Source: Perognathus longimembris pacificus | Lineage: Eukaryota > Chordata > Mammalia > Rodentia > Heteromyidae | DNA: 64,000 nt | Reading direction: 5' to 3' | Assembly: GCF_023159225.1 (NCBI RefSeq) | Contig: NC_063167.1 | Span: 7,533,734 to 7,597,733, forward strand | In this document: one piece after another, positions 31,993-42,018 of the stretch | Numbering within the stretch: position 1 is the stretch's first letter | How the letters are laid out: the number at the start of each line of letters is the position of its first letter | The notes under the pieces: generated by a model | Databases searched by the model: none | What the model saw: the letters and a program-made list of their open reading frames with translations, nothing else | What the model was told of the DNA's origin: nothing | Made by a program: the position numbers and the translations under genes

Positions 31993-32335
31993 TAAGCTGG
32001 GCGTGGTGGCTCAAGCTTGTAACCTTAGCTACTTACAAGATCAGGGCTTCACAGTTCCAAGCCAGCCCAGTTGTTAATTGTTCCGGAGACTCCATCTCAA
32101 CCAGTGACTGGGGGTGGCGGTGCATGCCTGTCACACCCAGCGACATAGGGAAGCTCAAAGAGGAAGATCACTGGCCAGGCCAGCCCAGGCACAAAGGCAG
32201 ACGCTACCTTGAAAACACCCAAGGTAAAAAGGGGCTGTGTGTGTGTGTGTGTGTGTGTCCAATGGTAGAGCTTTGTGCAGCGAGTGCAAGGCCCTGAGTT
32301 TAATCCCAGTACTAACAAAAAAAAAAGGCTAAATA
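31993..32335 (+). mobile_element. MEN-like composite SINE (B1 dimer plus tRNA-like tail)
   Basis: First unit GCTGGGCGTGGTGGCTCAAG, second unit GGTGGCGGTGCATGCCTGTC, tail GCAAGGCCCTGAGTTTAATC, with a GT microsatellite (32237-32258) inside. Confidence 0.75.
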
Positions 32336-32347
32336 AAACAATAAGAG

Positions 32348-32568
32348 GGCTGGGAATATGGCTTAGTGGTAGTGTGATTGCCTAGCATGCATGAAGCCCT
32401 GGGTTCGATTCCCCAGCACCACATATATAGAAAATGGCCCGAAGTGGCGCTGTGGCTCAAGTGGTAGAGTGCTAGCCTTGAGCAAAAAGAAGCTCAGGGA
32501 CAGTGCTCAGGCCCTGAGTTCAAGCCCCAGGACTGGCTAAAAATAAATAAATAAATAAAAAGAACACT
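32348..32568 (+). mobile_element. IDL-Geo SINE, full length
   Basis: GGGCTGGGAATATGGCTTAG, IDL B-box GGGTTCGATTCC, Geo A-box TGGCTCAAGTGG and B-box-like GAGTTCAAGCCCC, then an AAATAAAT tail. Confidence 0.93.
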
Positions 32569-33236
32569 TTGCCTAAAGAAAAGCCATGGTGCTTTGTTAG
32601 AATTTCAATCCCAGCGACTCAGCTCTCCCGTGAAAAGCGCTGATCCCGGAACATAAAAGGTCCCGAAGGAGTGGACGGGCGCGCAATGGCTAGCATCCAG
32701 GGAAACCGTTCACTCAGGCCGGCAGCAGAGGGGTTTGCCCGTGGGATGTGATGTGCAGGCACTCCCGAGAAGCAGACCGCCATAGACATGGGAAGCATCT
32801 CACTCTCCTCAGGCCCGCCACTTCCGTGCCTCCCCCCTCTCTGGCACCTGCAGCTGGGTGGCTCTGGTGGCCTTGGCTCATCGGTCCATTTTCTCCCTGC
32901 TTACCATTCTTGCACTCTGGTTAAAGCCAGCTGGGCCTGTGCCCCTGGATGAGACAGGATAGAAGACGCCAACTGCGTTAGTTTGCTTTTCAGATTCATT
33001 CCGTGAGAGTTCCCTGAGAGCGCCGAGGGACGGAGACAGCACAACCCTGCCCCGCCCTGCGGTCACTTCCCGAGGGCCACTGTTAAAACAACGCTTCTCA
33101 GAGAAGGCCTAATTCCTTTCCTGAGCAAGTCACAGACTCAGATCTTCACACCTCTACCTGTCCAGTTGCTAAGATGACATGCACACGCCACTATGCTTGA
33201 CTTGGTTTGTGTGTGTGTGTGCGTGCGCGTGCACGC
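32569..33236. other. Intergenic unique sequence
   Basis: No gene or repeat recognised except a GT/GC alternating run at about 33208-33240. Confidence 0.5.
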
Positions 33237-33338
33237 GTGCCAGTCCTGGGGCTTGCACTCAGGGTCTGGATGCTGTCCCTGACTTCTTTGCTCAAGGCTA
33301 GTTTCTACTACAAGAGCCACAGTTCCACTTCAGGCTTT

Positions 33339-33550
33339 ATTATTTATTTATTTTATTTTTGCCAGTCCTAGGCCTTGGACTCAGGGGCTGAGCACTGTCC
33401 CTGGCTTCTTTTTGCTCAAGGTTAGCACTCTGCCACTTGAGCCACAGCGCCACTTCTGGCCGTTTTCTATATATGTGGTGCTGGGGAATTGAACCCAGGG
33501 CTTCATGTATACGAGGCAAGCACTCTTGCCACTAGGCCATATTCCCAGCC
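33339..33550 (-). mobile_element. IDL-Geo SINE (nested, young)
   Basis: Target duplication CACTTCAGGCTTT before (33326-33338) and after. Full IDL end CTAGGCCATATTCCCAGCCC. Confidence 0.92.
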
Positions 33551-33620
33551 CCACTTCAGGCTTTTTTTGACTAGTTTATTGGAGATAAGAGTCTCATGGG
33601 CTTTCCTGTTCTGGCTGGCT

Positions 33621-33818
33621 TTTTGGGGGGCCAGTCCTGGGACTTGAACTCAGGACCTGGGCACTATCCCTGAGCTTCTTTTGCTCAAGGCTAGCCCTCT
33701 ACCACTTGAGCCACAGCACCACTTCCAGCTTTTTCTGTTTATGTGGTACTAAGGAATCGACCCCAGGGCTTCATGCATGCTAGTCAAGTTCTCTACCATG
33801 AAGCCACATTCCCAGTCT
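33621..33818 (-). mobile_element. IDL-Geo SINE (nested, older)
   Basis: GGCCAGTCCTGGGACTTGAA to AGCCACATTCCCAGTC, more diverged than the neighbour. Confidence 0.85.
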
Positions 33819-33884
33819 GACTTGTTTGCTGGGGCTGGCCTTGCTTGAACTTTGATCCTCCTGTTTCTGCCTGCCATGTCACTT

Positions 33885-34490
33885 GACAGGAGGGTTTGTG
33901 TAGAGAAATACATGCCAGGCTGTGCAGCGGGTTGCTCAGTGCTTAGAGTAAACGCAGAACTAGGTGAAGGGTCAGCGGGGTGGGTGCTGCTACTTTACAA
34001 GGAAGCAGGCATCTTGGTGAAGGGGACAGGACGGTGGCGGCAGGACCTAGGCTGGGGAGAGTGGCCTCAGGAGCTTGGGAGGGGCCCTAGACACGGGCTG
34101 GCTTACGAGCTGGGAAAGCAGTGTGATGTCACCCCCCTCTGCCCCATAGGCCCGGCACCATAGCGGAGAACTGAGTCAGGCCTGGCTGGGCTTGAGATTT
34201 GGAGTTTATCTAAGCTGATGGCGCCTGAACCCAGCTGTTCGCTACCAGAGGCTTATGATATCCAGAGCCTTTGACATTCATAAGAAAGCCAATTAAACTT
34301 CAACAGGACCTGTGTGAACACTGAACAGCCTCCTCGCAACCCCCCAGACCAGGAGCTCTGCCTGGGAGATACTGCCCCTGAGCTGGGGTCTGATTTTTGT
34401 CCCCTTGTCTTTCTTTCCGTGTGACAGTGCCATTCCTTCTCAGGCTACGGATATGGATCTGGGCTTCATCACAGGATGTTTACACATGGC
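33885..34490. other. Intergenic unique sequence
   Basis: About 600 bp without recognisable features. A 103-codon frame lacks any family resemblance. Confidence 0.5.
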
Positions 34491-34685
34491 TAAGTTTGGG
34501 CACTGGTGGCTTACACCTGTCATCCTAGCTACTCAGGCGGCTGAGATCTAAGGATCACGGTTCCAAGCCAGCCCAGCCGGAAAGTCTGTAAGACTCTCAT
34601 CTCCCAAAAAGCTGGAAGTGAAGGTGTGGCTCAAGTCAATAAAGCTAAGAGATAACACCCAGGCTCAAGTACCTGCACACACACA
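34491..34685 (+). mobile_element. B1-Geo composite SINE, degraded
   Basis: GGTGGCTTACACCTGTCATC and GTGTGGCTCAAGTCAATAAA, ending in a CA tail. A further partial tail at 34720-34800 is similar. Confidence 0.8.
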
Positions 34686-34924
34686 GACACACCCCACAGC
34701 TTTGTTTCAATCTTCTAATCATGTGGTTGCCAAGAGCAAAAAGTTGAGTGAAAGCGTAAAGTTCTGAGATCAAGCCCTAGTACTGGCACAAAAACAAGCT
34801 AGAGAATAGTCAATGATTCTCTGGGCCTTCAGTTTCCTATACATCTAAGTATTAACCCAAGAAAAACGTAACCATATGCATATATCACGACTCATATATG
34901 GGGGGCTGGCTGAGAGGCTCTGTT

Positions 34925-35105
34925 CTTTGCTGGTTCTCAGCTGGTGCTCTACCACTTGAGCCATGCCTCTAGTCTGACATTTTGCTGCTAAATGGGGAAT
35001 AGAGTCTTAGGGACTATTTTGTCTGGGGTGGCTCCTGACTTCAATCTTCAAATCTCAGCCTCCCAACTAGCTTGGATTACAGGCATGAGCTGCTAGTGCC
35101 TGAGT
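34925..35105 (-). mobile_element. B1-Geo composite SINE, degraded
   Basis: GGTGCTCTACCACTTGAGCC to GGATTACAGGCATGAGCTGC. Confidence 0.75.
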
Positions 35106-35106
35106 T

Positions 35107-35235
35107 CTAGTTTCAAGATGGGGGTCCTTCTTATGTTGCCCAGGCTGGACTTAACCTCCTGCTCTCAAGTGTTCCTACCTTAGACTCCTAAGTTGCTAGG
35201 ACTATAGAGGAGTCTAGTCAGCCACTGTGCCTGGT
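35107..35235 (-). mobile_element. B1 SINE
   Basis: TATGTTGCCCAGGCTGGACT and CCTAAGTTGCTAGGACTATA, a 7SL-derived monomer. Confidence 0.7.
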
Positions 35236-35768
35236 TACGTTTGCTGTTTTTGTTTTTTTTTTGTAGTCCCTTGCATCACATTGTCCATGAAGAATACGAA
35301 CTCTACAACTAAGGTATATCCTCAGCTCTCACTTTGCCTTTTCAACACTGCTCCTGGGTAGAGCTACGTATTTGTGCTGAGTAATCTGGAATTTAGCTCT
35401 GAGGGACTGCCTGGCCTCTGCTGTCCACCGGGAGAGGCCAAGGTGTTGATATACCTTGGCTCCTGGAGGACCTGGATTTGAGATCCTAAGAGGTGGATCC
35501 CACGTCCCAGAAATCTAGGAGGGAGCCAGCCCACAAACACCTTCATCAGCTCAGCCTTACGAGGGTGAGTGATTATAGCAGGCCCATGACTCCAGCCTTG
35601 GCAGGCTTGCTTCCCGCGTCTTCAGGCTTTGTCTGAGCCTCATGGGGTGCTCTTCAAGGCATGCGCCTGTTCATTCCTTCATTCACTCATCGATCATAAC
35701 TCATTGATTGAGTCTTTCATGTGCTACGCAATGTTTAGGTGTTAAAGAAACATTTATTGCCCATCAGT

Positions 35769-35975
35769 CTTTTTTTTTTTTGGCCAGTCCTGGGCCTTGG
35801 ACTTAGGGCCTGAGCACCTTCCCTGGCTTCTTCCCGCTCAAGGCTAGCACTCTGACACCTGAGCCACAGCGCCCCTTCTGGCCATTTTCCATATATGTGG
35901 TGCTGGAGAATCGAACCAAGAGCTTCATGTGTAGGAGGCAAGCACTCTTGCCACTAGGCCATATTCCCAGCCCCC
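35769..35975 (-). mobile_element. IDL-Geo SINE
   Basis: GGCCAGTCCTGGGCCTTGGA to CTAGGCCATATTCCCAGCCC. AAAGAAACATTTAT occurs on both sides and is the likely target duplication. Confidence 0.9.
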
Positions 35976-36047
35976 CCTAAAGAAACATTTATGACGAAGA
36001 TAAAATTCTCTGCTTTTTGAGGAACTCTCAGGGGATGGAAAGACATG

Positions 36048-36353
36048 TGTAAGGTCCGCCCTGGAAGGGCTCCAGGCAGATGCCCTCTACCTGGTTAAGT
36101 GTGCACCTAGTTACCTGGGTAACTGGCAGACCTGGAGGCTATTACCTCCCCCTTCTCTGAGGTCACATCCTAATCCACCTGGCCACACCCTCCTTCCCCT
36201 GCCCTACATAAGGCAGGGCCGGTGGGGTCGCCCCTCCTCTCCAGCCATGCATCATCTCAGCCACAGGCCAGCAGTTCAGTAATAAACTTTCTCTCCTGCC
36301 TGATTACTGCGTGGCGTTCTCCTTTATGGGCTACCTACTTTAAAAACCTAACA
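36048..36353 (+). mobile_element. Probable solo LTR, ERV2-like
   Basis: About 306 bp bounded by TGTAAGG and CCTAACA (near-inverted ends). It has a TATA-like CTACATAAGG (about 36204) and AATAAA at 36281. It then ends in about 65 bp that includes GGCGTTCTCC. This order (U3, TATA, R with poly(A) signal, U5) is that of an LTR. No clear target duplication was found, so the ends are uncertain. Confidence 0.55.
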
Positions 36354-36362
36354 AAAACAATC

Positions 36363-36545
36363 TTAGCCAGGTGCTGGTGGCACAAAGCCAGCTCAGGCAA
36401 GAAAGTCTCTGAGAATTCTTATTATCCAGTTAACCACCAGAAAACTGGTAGTAGCTCAAAGTGGTAGAGCACTAGTCTTGAGCAAAAAAGAGCTGGGCGG
36501 GGGGGGGGGGGGAGAAGAGGGGCACGGCTGAGTTTAAGCCTCACA
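36363..36545 (+). mobile_element. B1-Geo composite SINE with internal poly-G
   Basis: GTTAACCACCAGAAAACTGG and GAGCACTAGTCTTGAGCAAA, interrupted by a run of G at about 36498-36512. Confidence 0.8.
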
Positions 36546-36586
36546 ACTAAAACAAAACCAAAGAATGCTGATATATCCTTTTCTTT

Positions 36587-36680
36587 CTGCTGGGCATGGT
36601 GGTGCCTACCTGCAGTTCCACCTACTCCAGGGGCAGAAGCAGAGGATCATGAGTTCAATGCCAGCCCAGGTAAACAAATA
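36587..36680 (+). mobile_element. B1-type SINE fragment
   Basis: CTGCTGGGCATGGTGGTGCC and GGATCATGAGTTCAATGCCA. Confidence 0.65.
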
Positions 36681-36685
36681 GGTTG

Positions 36686-37716
36686 TGTTATGCCTAGATT
36701 TCTGGTCCCCAAAGACCACCAAGGAACCGATAATGATGCAAACTCATGAGAGTCTTTATTGCAAGCTCAAGTCTGGACTCCCAACGGTCACCAACACAGC
36801 GGATCTGGATTGAGAATCCTGACCCTCAGATAGGCAGGGGTTTTACTGTGATTACTACAGGGGCAGGGTATTTCCAACTTGGCAGATACTTGATTGGATG
36901 GCATTTAGCAAGCAAGTCTTGTCCTATTTCTATTGGCTATCTACCCTTTCAGTTATCTATTTTGGCTTTGATATCGGGAACTGGCCTCGATATCAGGAGT
37001 TGACAACAGGTGGTCACGTAGCACTGATGCAGGCGGTTAGTACAGGCGTAGAGCAAGTCACAAATGGGTTAAGCAAGCCGTTTACAGAAGCAGAATAACA
37101 GAATATGCGGTCAGGCTGACCTAGTACCAACTTTATTTTAACAATTGCGACCATGTTTTCCCATTACCACTAAGCAAGCTTGAGTGGGCTAAAACAATCT
37201 AGTACTCAATCATAAGTAAATCAACCTGACAATTACCATGGCATTTCTACTACTATTATGGTTATTTCTATAGTCTATGACTATGATCATTTTTTACTGT
37301 CCGTTACCATGGTTGCTACCCAGGTACAGAGGTGAACAAGGGCTCCCTACATTTTTAAATGTCAAACTATAAGAAACTAGTCTCACGGGTGGGGGTGCAG
37401 CCCTCTATCATGGAGTCATCACCAGGGTTTAAAAGCTGTTATAGTTTTTTTTTTTTTGCCAGTCCTGGGCCTTGGACTCAGGGCCTGAGCACTGTCCCTG
37501 GCTTCTTTTTGCTCAAGGCTAGCACTCTGCCACTTGAGCCACAGCGCCGCTTCTGGCCGTTTTCTATGTATGTGGTGCTGGGGAATCGAACCTAGGGCCT
37601 CCTGTATCCGAGGCAGGCACTCTTGCCGCTAGGCTATATCCCCAGCCCAAAAGCTGTTATAGTTTTAACAATAAAACTTATATTTGGTTACTCCAGTTTT
37701 CAGGTCAGCCCTAACA
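36686..37716 (-). mobile_element. Solo LTR of a class I-like endogenous retrovirus, copy 2
   Basis: TGTTA...TAACA ends with a perfect 4-bp target duplication GTTG (36682-36685 and 37717-37720). Nearly the same sequence as 1459-2262, same orientation. An IDL-Geo SINE inserted later at 37445-37648 accounts for the extra length. No internal retroviral sequence is present. Confidence 0.88.
37445..37648 (-). mobile_element. IDL-Geo SINE inside the LTR
   Basis: 14-bp target duplication AAAAGCTGTTATAG at 37431-37444 and 37649-37662. It must be younger than the LTR. Confidence 0.95.
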
Positions 37717-37747
37717 GTTGCAAGACTTTCAAAACCAAAGAAATAAA

Positions 37748-37825
37748 AACCTCAAAAGAGTGAGTACTGTGTCTGTCTACCTAGCATGCATAAGACCCTG
37801 GATTTGATCTTTAGAACTGAAACAA
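37748..37825 (+). mobile_element. ID/IDL-like monomer
   Basis: CTACCTAGCATGCATAAGAC followed by an AACAACAAC tail; no Geo part. Confidence 0.55.
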
Positions 37826-37888
37826 CAACAAACTTTTTTTCCCTGATGGCATCATATTTTGGGACTAAACAGCATAGTGAAATTACTT

Positions 37889-38095
37889 TTATTTTTTCTT
37901 TGCCAGTCCTGGGCCTTGGACTCAGGGCCTGAGCACTGTCCCTGGCTTCTTTTTGCTCAAGGCTAGCACTCTGCCACTTGAGCCACAGCGCCACTTGTGG
38001 CCGTTTTCTATATATGTGGTGCTGGGGAATCGAACCCAGGGCTTCAAGTACACGAGGTGAGCACTCTACCACTAGGCTATATTTCCACCCCCCTG
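37889..38095 (-). mobile_element. IDL-Geo SINE
   Basis: GCCAGTCCTGGGCCTTGGAC to CACTAGGCTATATTTCCACC. Confidence 0.92.
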
Positions 38096-38289
38096 CATTG
38101 CATTTTTATTGGACTGTTCATCTAGGGGAATAGCATAATCAGTAAAAAAAAAAAGGCAAATGCAAAGGGCCTGAGAGACAGCAACCGAAGCTCACTGAGG
38201 AGGCAGAGCGGGCATGGAAAAGAGGAAAAGAGACCAAATCCAACAGGACCTTGGTGTGAACCGGTAGGAAGGGCAGTTCGCGCTTCAGG

Positions 38290-38530
38290 CCCCATACTCC
38301 CAGCCCTTGCAGGGCCATCGGCCGTCGCCAGGGGGCGCTTCCTCGATGACTCGGCGCTCGGCTGTCCAGGCGCCGGCGCGTCGCCGCTCGATTGGTCGAG
38401 TCGAGCGCTCCGGCCTGCGCCATTGAGGAGCGGCGGAGAGGAAGCGCCGCGCAGTGCCGGGCCGGGCCGGGCGGACGGCGGGCGGCGGGGACACCGACAG
38501 GCAGGGCCGAGCGGCCAGGGACACCGACAG
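38290..38530 (+). promoter_or_regulatory. VPS13D: VPS13D promoter and putative noncoding exon 1
   Basis: This is a CpG-dense, TATA-less stretch upstream of VPS13D on the same strand. A good splice donor, ACAG|GTAGGG, lies at 38530/38531, so bases up to 38530 are the likely noncoding first exon, joining to an acceptor before the ATG exon at about 41945. The donor sits in the second copy of a 30-bp imperfect tandem duplication (38491-38520, 38521-38550). Start site and exon boundary are inferred; no transcript evidence is available here. Confidence 0.55.
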
Positions 38531-38550
38531 GTAGGGGCCGGGCGGCAGGT
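38491..38550 (+). repeat. 30-bp tandem duplication across the VPS13D exon 1 donor
   Basis: Two imperfect 30-bp units each begin ACACCGACAGG. The first continues CAGGG, the second TAGGG. Confidence 0.8.
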
Positions 38551-38790
38551 GGGGGGAGGGGTCGGGCCGGGGGAGGCTGCGGCTCGGCCTCGGCCGGCGG
38601 GGGCCGCGTCCACCTCAGGGAGGGCGGCGCGGCGGGCCCGGGACCCCGGCGTCCGGGGAGTCCGGGGGGCGCCGCGACCTCGCAGCCCGGGCCGCCGCCC
38701 TCGCGGGGACCCCCGGGCCCGAGTCTCCGCGGGCGCCCTGGGCACTGGGTCAGGGCCGCCGGAGCGCCCCGGGTTCCCCGGCGTCCCCTC

Positions 38791-38970
38791 AGCCCCCCGC
38801 GCCCGCCCCGGGCTCCCCTCAGCCCCCCGCGCCCGCCCCGGGCTCCCCTCAGCCCCCCGCGCCCGCCCCGGGCTCCCCTCAGACCCCCGCGCCCGCCCCG
38901 GGCTCCCCGCAGCCCGGCGTCCCCGCAGCCCCCCGCGCCCGCCCCGGGCTCCCCGCAGCCCGGCGTCCCC
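38791..38970. repeat. 30-bp GC-rich minisatellite
   Basis: Three near-identical 30-bp units (38791-38880), a variant (38881-38910), and two more partial/variant units up to about 38970. It has no spacers. Confidence 0.9.
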
Positions 38971-39500
38971 GGGACCGGGGTGTCGGTTCCCGTCTCTCTC
39001 AGTGTGCGAACCCCCGTCTGCACCCCTGCCTGAGTCGGGGTGCCAGGGTCCCGGCCACCCCTCTAACTAGCCCCGGGGCCGCCGCGGAGGGCGTGGGGGG
39101 GGCACAGAGCCCCTGATTCCCGAGCCGAGCCCCTTCTCCCGCTGGGGACCCCCTTCCAGAGCCGTCTCCACCCAGGCTCTGTCTGCGAAGTGGGGTCCCT
39201 GCCCACTGCCGCGAACGAGCCTGGGAGGCCCGAGCAGGCGAGCGGCGGCTGCCTTCCCGACTGCCCGGGTGGAGGGCTCACCAGCCCGTCGCCCGTCCCC
39301 CGTCCCCCGCCTCCGGGCATCGGTCCGCGGCGCTCGGCCCCAGCCGCCTGGGGAGGAACGCCCGGGAGCCCGCGTCTGACGTTCCCCTGGGCGGGGCGGA
39401 CCTCCTCCGGGGGCGGGGCCTGGCTCAAGGTCAGGGCCGGCGGGGATGCTCGCCCCCCCCCACCTGCCCCCCGGCCCCCCCCCCCCCCGCGTGTCACCTG

Positions 39501-40999
39501 CCCCTTTGCGGGATGAAGGCAGGTGTGTGGGTGTGGGGACGTTAGTGCCGGGCAGCTGCTTAGAAGCCCCGGTGGCCCCCGAGTGTAAACACACTGGGAT
39601 CCTGGCCAGTCTGGCAGCCCTTCCTGAAACCGGATTCCTTCAGGGAATCCTTGAAAGGCCTCCAGCCCGGTCTGGATGCTTAGCCAAGCTAATGGATGCT
39701 TTCTGCTCTGGGCCTCAATTTACTTACTTGGGTGTCTTACCGGGCTAATCCTCCCTGTCTTTTCGATCTGTACTTTGCATTCTTTCCCCTTCCAGGGGTA
39801 AGCATGGTAGGGTCTCAAGGTGTGTGTACAAAATGACACTGTTGCCCCTTGACCGGGAAAGCATTTGTTGTTGGCACTTGAGGGAGAGCTGGCATTTAGG
39901 GCTGAAATTAACAGAAGTACAACAAAAATAAAAGAGTACTCTAATTCTGGCTCTTTGCCCAAGTGTATGTGGAGCTCACACAGTGAGCTTGGGCGCCTAG
40001 TCATTTTTATGTTTTGCTTTTATAGATTTACCTGACTAAAATTACAGTGGAGAAATGTTAAAAGGATTGTGATTTGTTTTTCTAACTACTTTAACCAAGT
40101 AACTCAGGAATCACTTGCAGAGTCATTTGGAAAAAATTAGGCAAGTAGTTTACCAAATACTTTAAAAAGAATAACTATTGTTGACAAAAAAAATTAATCT
40201 TGCTGGAAAATACGTAATGCTACCAACAAAAGTATTTTCTAGAGATGGAGTTAACTTACTGTGTTTGGGGACTTTTCCTGAGTGACAGCCTTTCTCTTGG
40301 GATGAGTTTATCCTCTGGCACTCAGATGAATCACTAGAGGTGGAGCAAAGTCCTTGGAAAGGATCCTGAAAATAAGGTGGCTTCCAAATGGGACAAATGC
40401 CATCGCCAATCTGGAAAGTCTGGTGTGGTGACTGATGCCAGAATGGGTGGTTTGGAGCAAGATTAGCACCCAGGGTTCTAATTGGGGTTTACTAATGGAG
40501 GGATCTGAGAACCCACTTAAAATATCGTGTCTCAGTTTCTCTTCTGTTAGCCTTCTGTAATACTATAAGCTATCTGTGTAATCTTAAGCAAAAACTTTTA
40601 TACAGTTATTTGCTAAAGTTTCATAAATGTATTAACTTAGATGAACTCAAACTGATTCTTAGTTGCTAATCAGTATTTTGATAAGCCTCAGGGTTTTTAC
40701 TAAATATGTGTTCATGTTTGAAAAAAATGTCTAGGGGTGGGGAAAAAAGGAAAAAAAATGATTGAATACATTTTGTTTTTTTAGCAATCCTGATAACAGT
40801 CAGTAGCAATTGAGTATTGAATTTGTATGCTGTGATGTAATCACAGAATTTCTGATGTTTGTCATTAAAATGGCTCATTGTATTAGTATCATATGGTATC
40901 CAGGACCAATAACTCTGTTCTAGGACATTAAGATTAGTAGATAAAGCACTACCTTCTCCCTCTCATTTATATGATTTTTTTGGAGGGGGACAATAACTC
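39501..40999. other. VPS13D: Unique part of VPS13D intron 1
   Basis: AT-rich from about 39760; no repeat or gene recognised. Confidence 0.5.
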
Positions 41000-41148
41000 C
41001 TATGTGATTGGCTTGCTCTATTGCCTGGGGTTCCACTTCTCCAGCTTGGCTTTTTGCTGATTATTTTGGTTGGGTTCAAACTGAGACTCTTTGGATTTCA
41101 GCTTCCTGAGTACCTAGGATTATAGGCGTGAGCCATCAGCACCTGGCC
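41000..41148 (-). mobile_element. B1-type SINE, degraded
   Basis: GGATTATAGGCGTGAGCCAT and CAGCTTCCTGAGTACCTAGG. Confidence 0.7.
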
Positions 41149-41351
41149 CGTTTATGATTTTAATGATACCAAGACAAGCCTTGATAGGAATTGTTGTAGA
41201 ATATGAATTACATTCATATGTTTTAGGGCATTTTTGCTTCATCTTCGTTAGAGTCCAGCATTGGTTCTGTCGCCCTTTGGGTACATCATTTGGAAGGGGG
41301 CTGTCTTATGCATTGTAGGATATGTAGCTGCTTCTATGGTCTCTACTAACA

Positions 41352-41582
41352 AGATGCCAGTGGCTCACACCTGTAATCCTAACTACTCAGGAGGCTGAGA
41401 TCTGAGGATTGTAGGTCAAAGCCAGCCTGGACAAGAAACTCTGCGAGACTCTTATTTCCAATTAACCACCAAAACAGCTGGAAGAGGAACTGTGGCTCAG
41501 ATGGTAGAATGTTAGTCTTGAGCAAAAAACTCAGGGACAATGCCTGGGCTCTGAGTTGAAGCCCCATGTTGGGGGAAAAAAA
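41352..41582 (+). mobile_element. B1-Geo composite SINE
   Basis: GTGGCTCACACCTGTAATCC to a Geo tail GAGTTGAAGCCCCATG and A-run. Confidence 0.9.
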
Positions 41583-41945
41583 AATAGTATAGAAGCCTCC
41601 AAAGTCATGGTAATCAGAATGGCTTCACCATTGCCAAACCCCACTCTCGTGAGAACCTTTGGTCAAGGCAGTCTAATCCTAAGGTAAAACAATCACTTTG
41701 AAAAGATACACAGCATCCAGTAGCAGGTACATAAGTGATTCCTTGCAGCTGCAGAAAAACATAGGTCTCTCGATTGGGCGCTCCATGTTCTGACAGGGCA
41801 GCTAACAGTGCCTCTTCCCCATCCCCTTTAAGTCTGGCTGGGCATGCATCCACCTACAGCCAGGTAGAGTTGGAAGTCAGCTTTTAGGAAGCCTTCTAGC
41901 TTTTTTGTTGTTGTTAACCTCGCCCCCATTTATTTATTTATTTAG

Positions 41946-42018
41946 ATTCTGTGACCATGAGAAAGAGAAATAAAGAATGATACATGAATCTTAATCACCT
42001 TTTCCTGAGGAAGTAGTC
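41946..42018 (+). other. VPS13D: VPS13D 5'UTR part of the start-codon exon, with three short uORFs
   Basis: The likely acceptor is TTTATTTAG|ATTCTG at 41945/41946. Between it and the ATG lie three upstream ORFs: 41957-41980, 41977-41994 and 41984-42016. The last one stops two bases before the main ATG. The exon start is inferred. Confidence 0.55.

Larger units (their letters stand above)
33237..33850 (-). mobile_element. B1-Geo SINE interrupted by two IDL-Geo copies
   Basis: Host Geo (33239-33338) and B1 (33551-33620, resumed near 33815-33880) with a young IDL-Geo at 33339-33550 and an older IDL-Geo at 33621-33818. CACTTCAGGCTTT flanks the first insert on both sides. Confidence 0.85.
29926..38290. 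other. TNFRSF1B-VPS13D intergenic region
   Basis: This is about 8.4 kb with no supported gene. It is rich in SINEs of several ages (listed separately), a probable ERV2-like LTR (36048-36353), a solo LTR (36686-37716), and unique blocks at about 30600-30810, 32570-33230, 33850-34480 and 35240-35760. Human has the same gene neighbours here. Confidence 0.75.
38290..39500. promoter_or_regulatory. VPS13D: CpG island at the VPS13D 5' end
   Basis: About 1.2 kb of very high G+C with abundant CpG, in contrast to the AT-rich sequence after 39700. It covers the putative exon 1 and the start of intron 1. It contains a 30-bp minisatellite (38791-38970) and a poly-C run (about 39456-39488). Large open frames on both strands are composition artefacts. 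Confidence 0.85.
38531..41945 (+). other. VPS13D: VPS13D intron 1 (putative)
   Basis: The 5' third is CpG island with the 30-bp minisatellite. From about 39700 it becomes AT-rich unique sequence without recognisable genes. It also contains a degraded minus-strand B1-like SINE (41000-41148) and a plus-strand B1-Geo (41352-41580). Confidence 0.6.

Noticed and set aside
1459..37716. The LTR pair as the two ends of one giant provirus
   Set aside because: Each copy has its own different 4-bp target duplication and host genes lie between them, so they are separate solo LTRs.
38791..38970. CRISPR-like array of 30-bp repeats
   Set aside because: The units are directly abutting with no spacers, and the context is a mammalian CpG island.
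38139..39070. Open frames of 200-294 codons on both strands in the VPS13D CpG island
   Set aside because: They arise from GC-rich composition and the 30-bp minisatellite (a multiple of three). The translations are Gly/Arg/Pro/Ala repeats without family resemblance.
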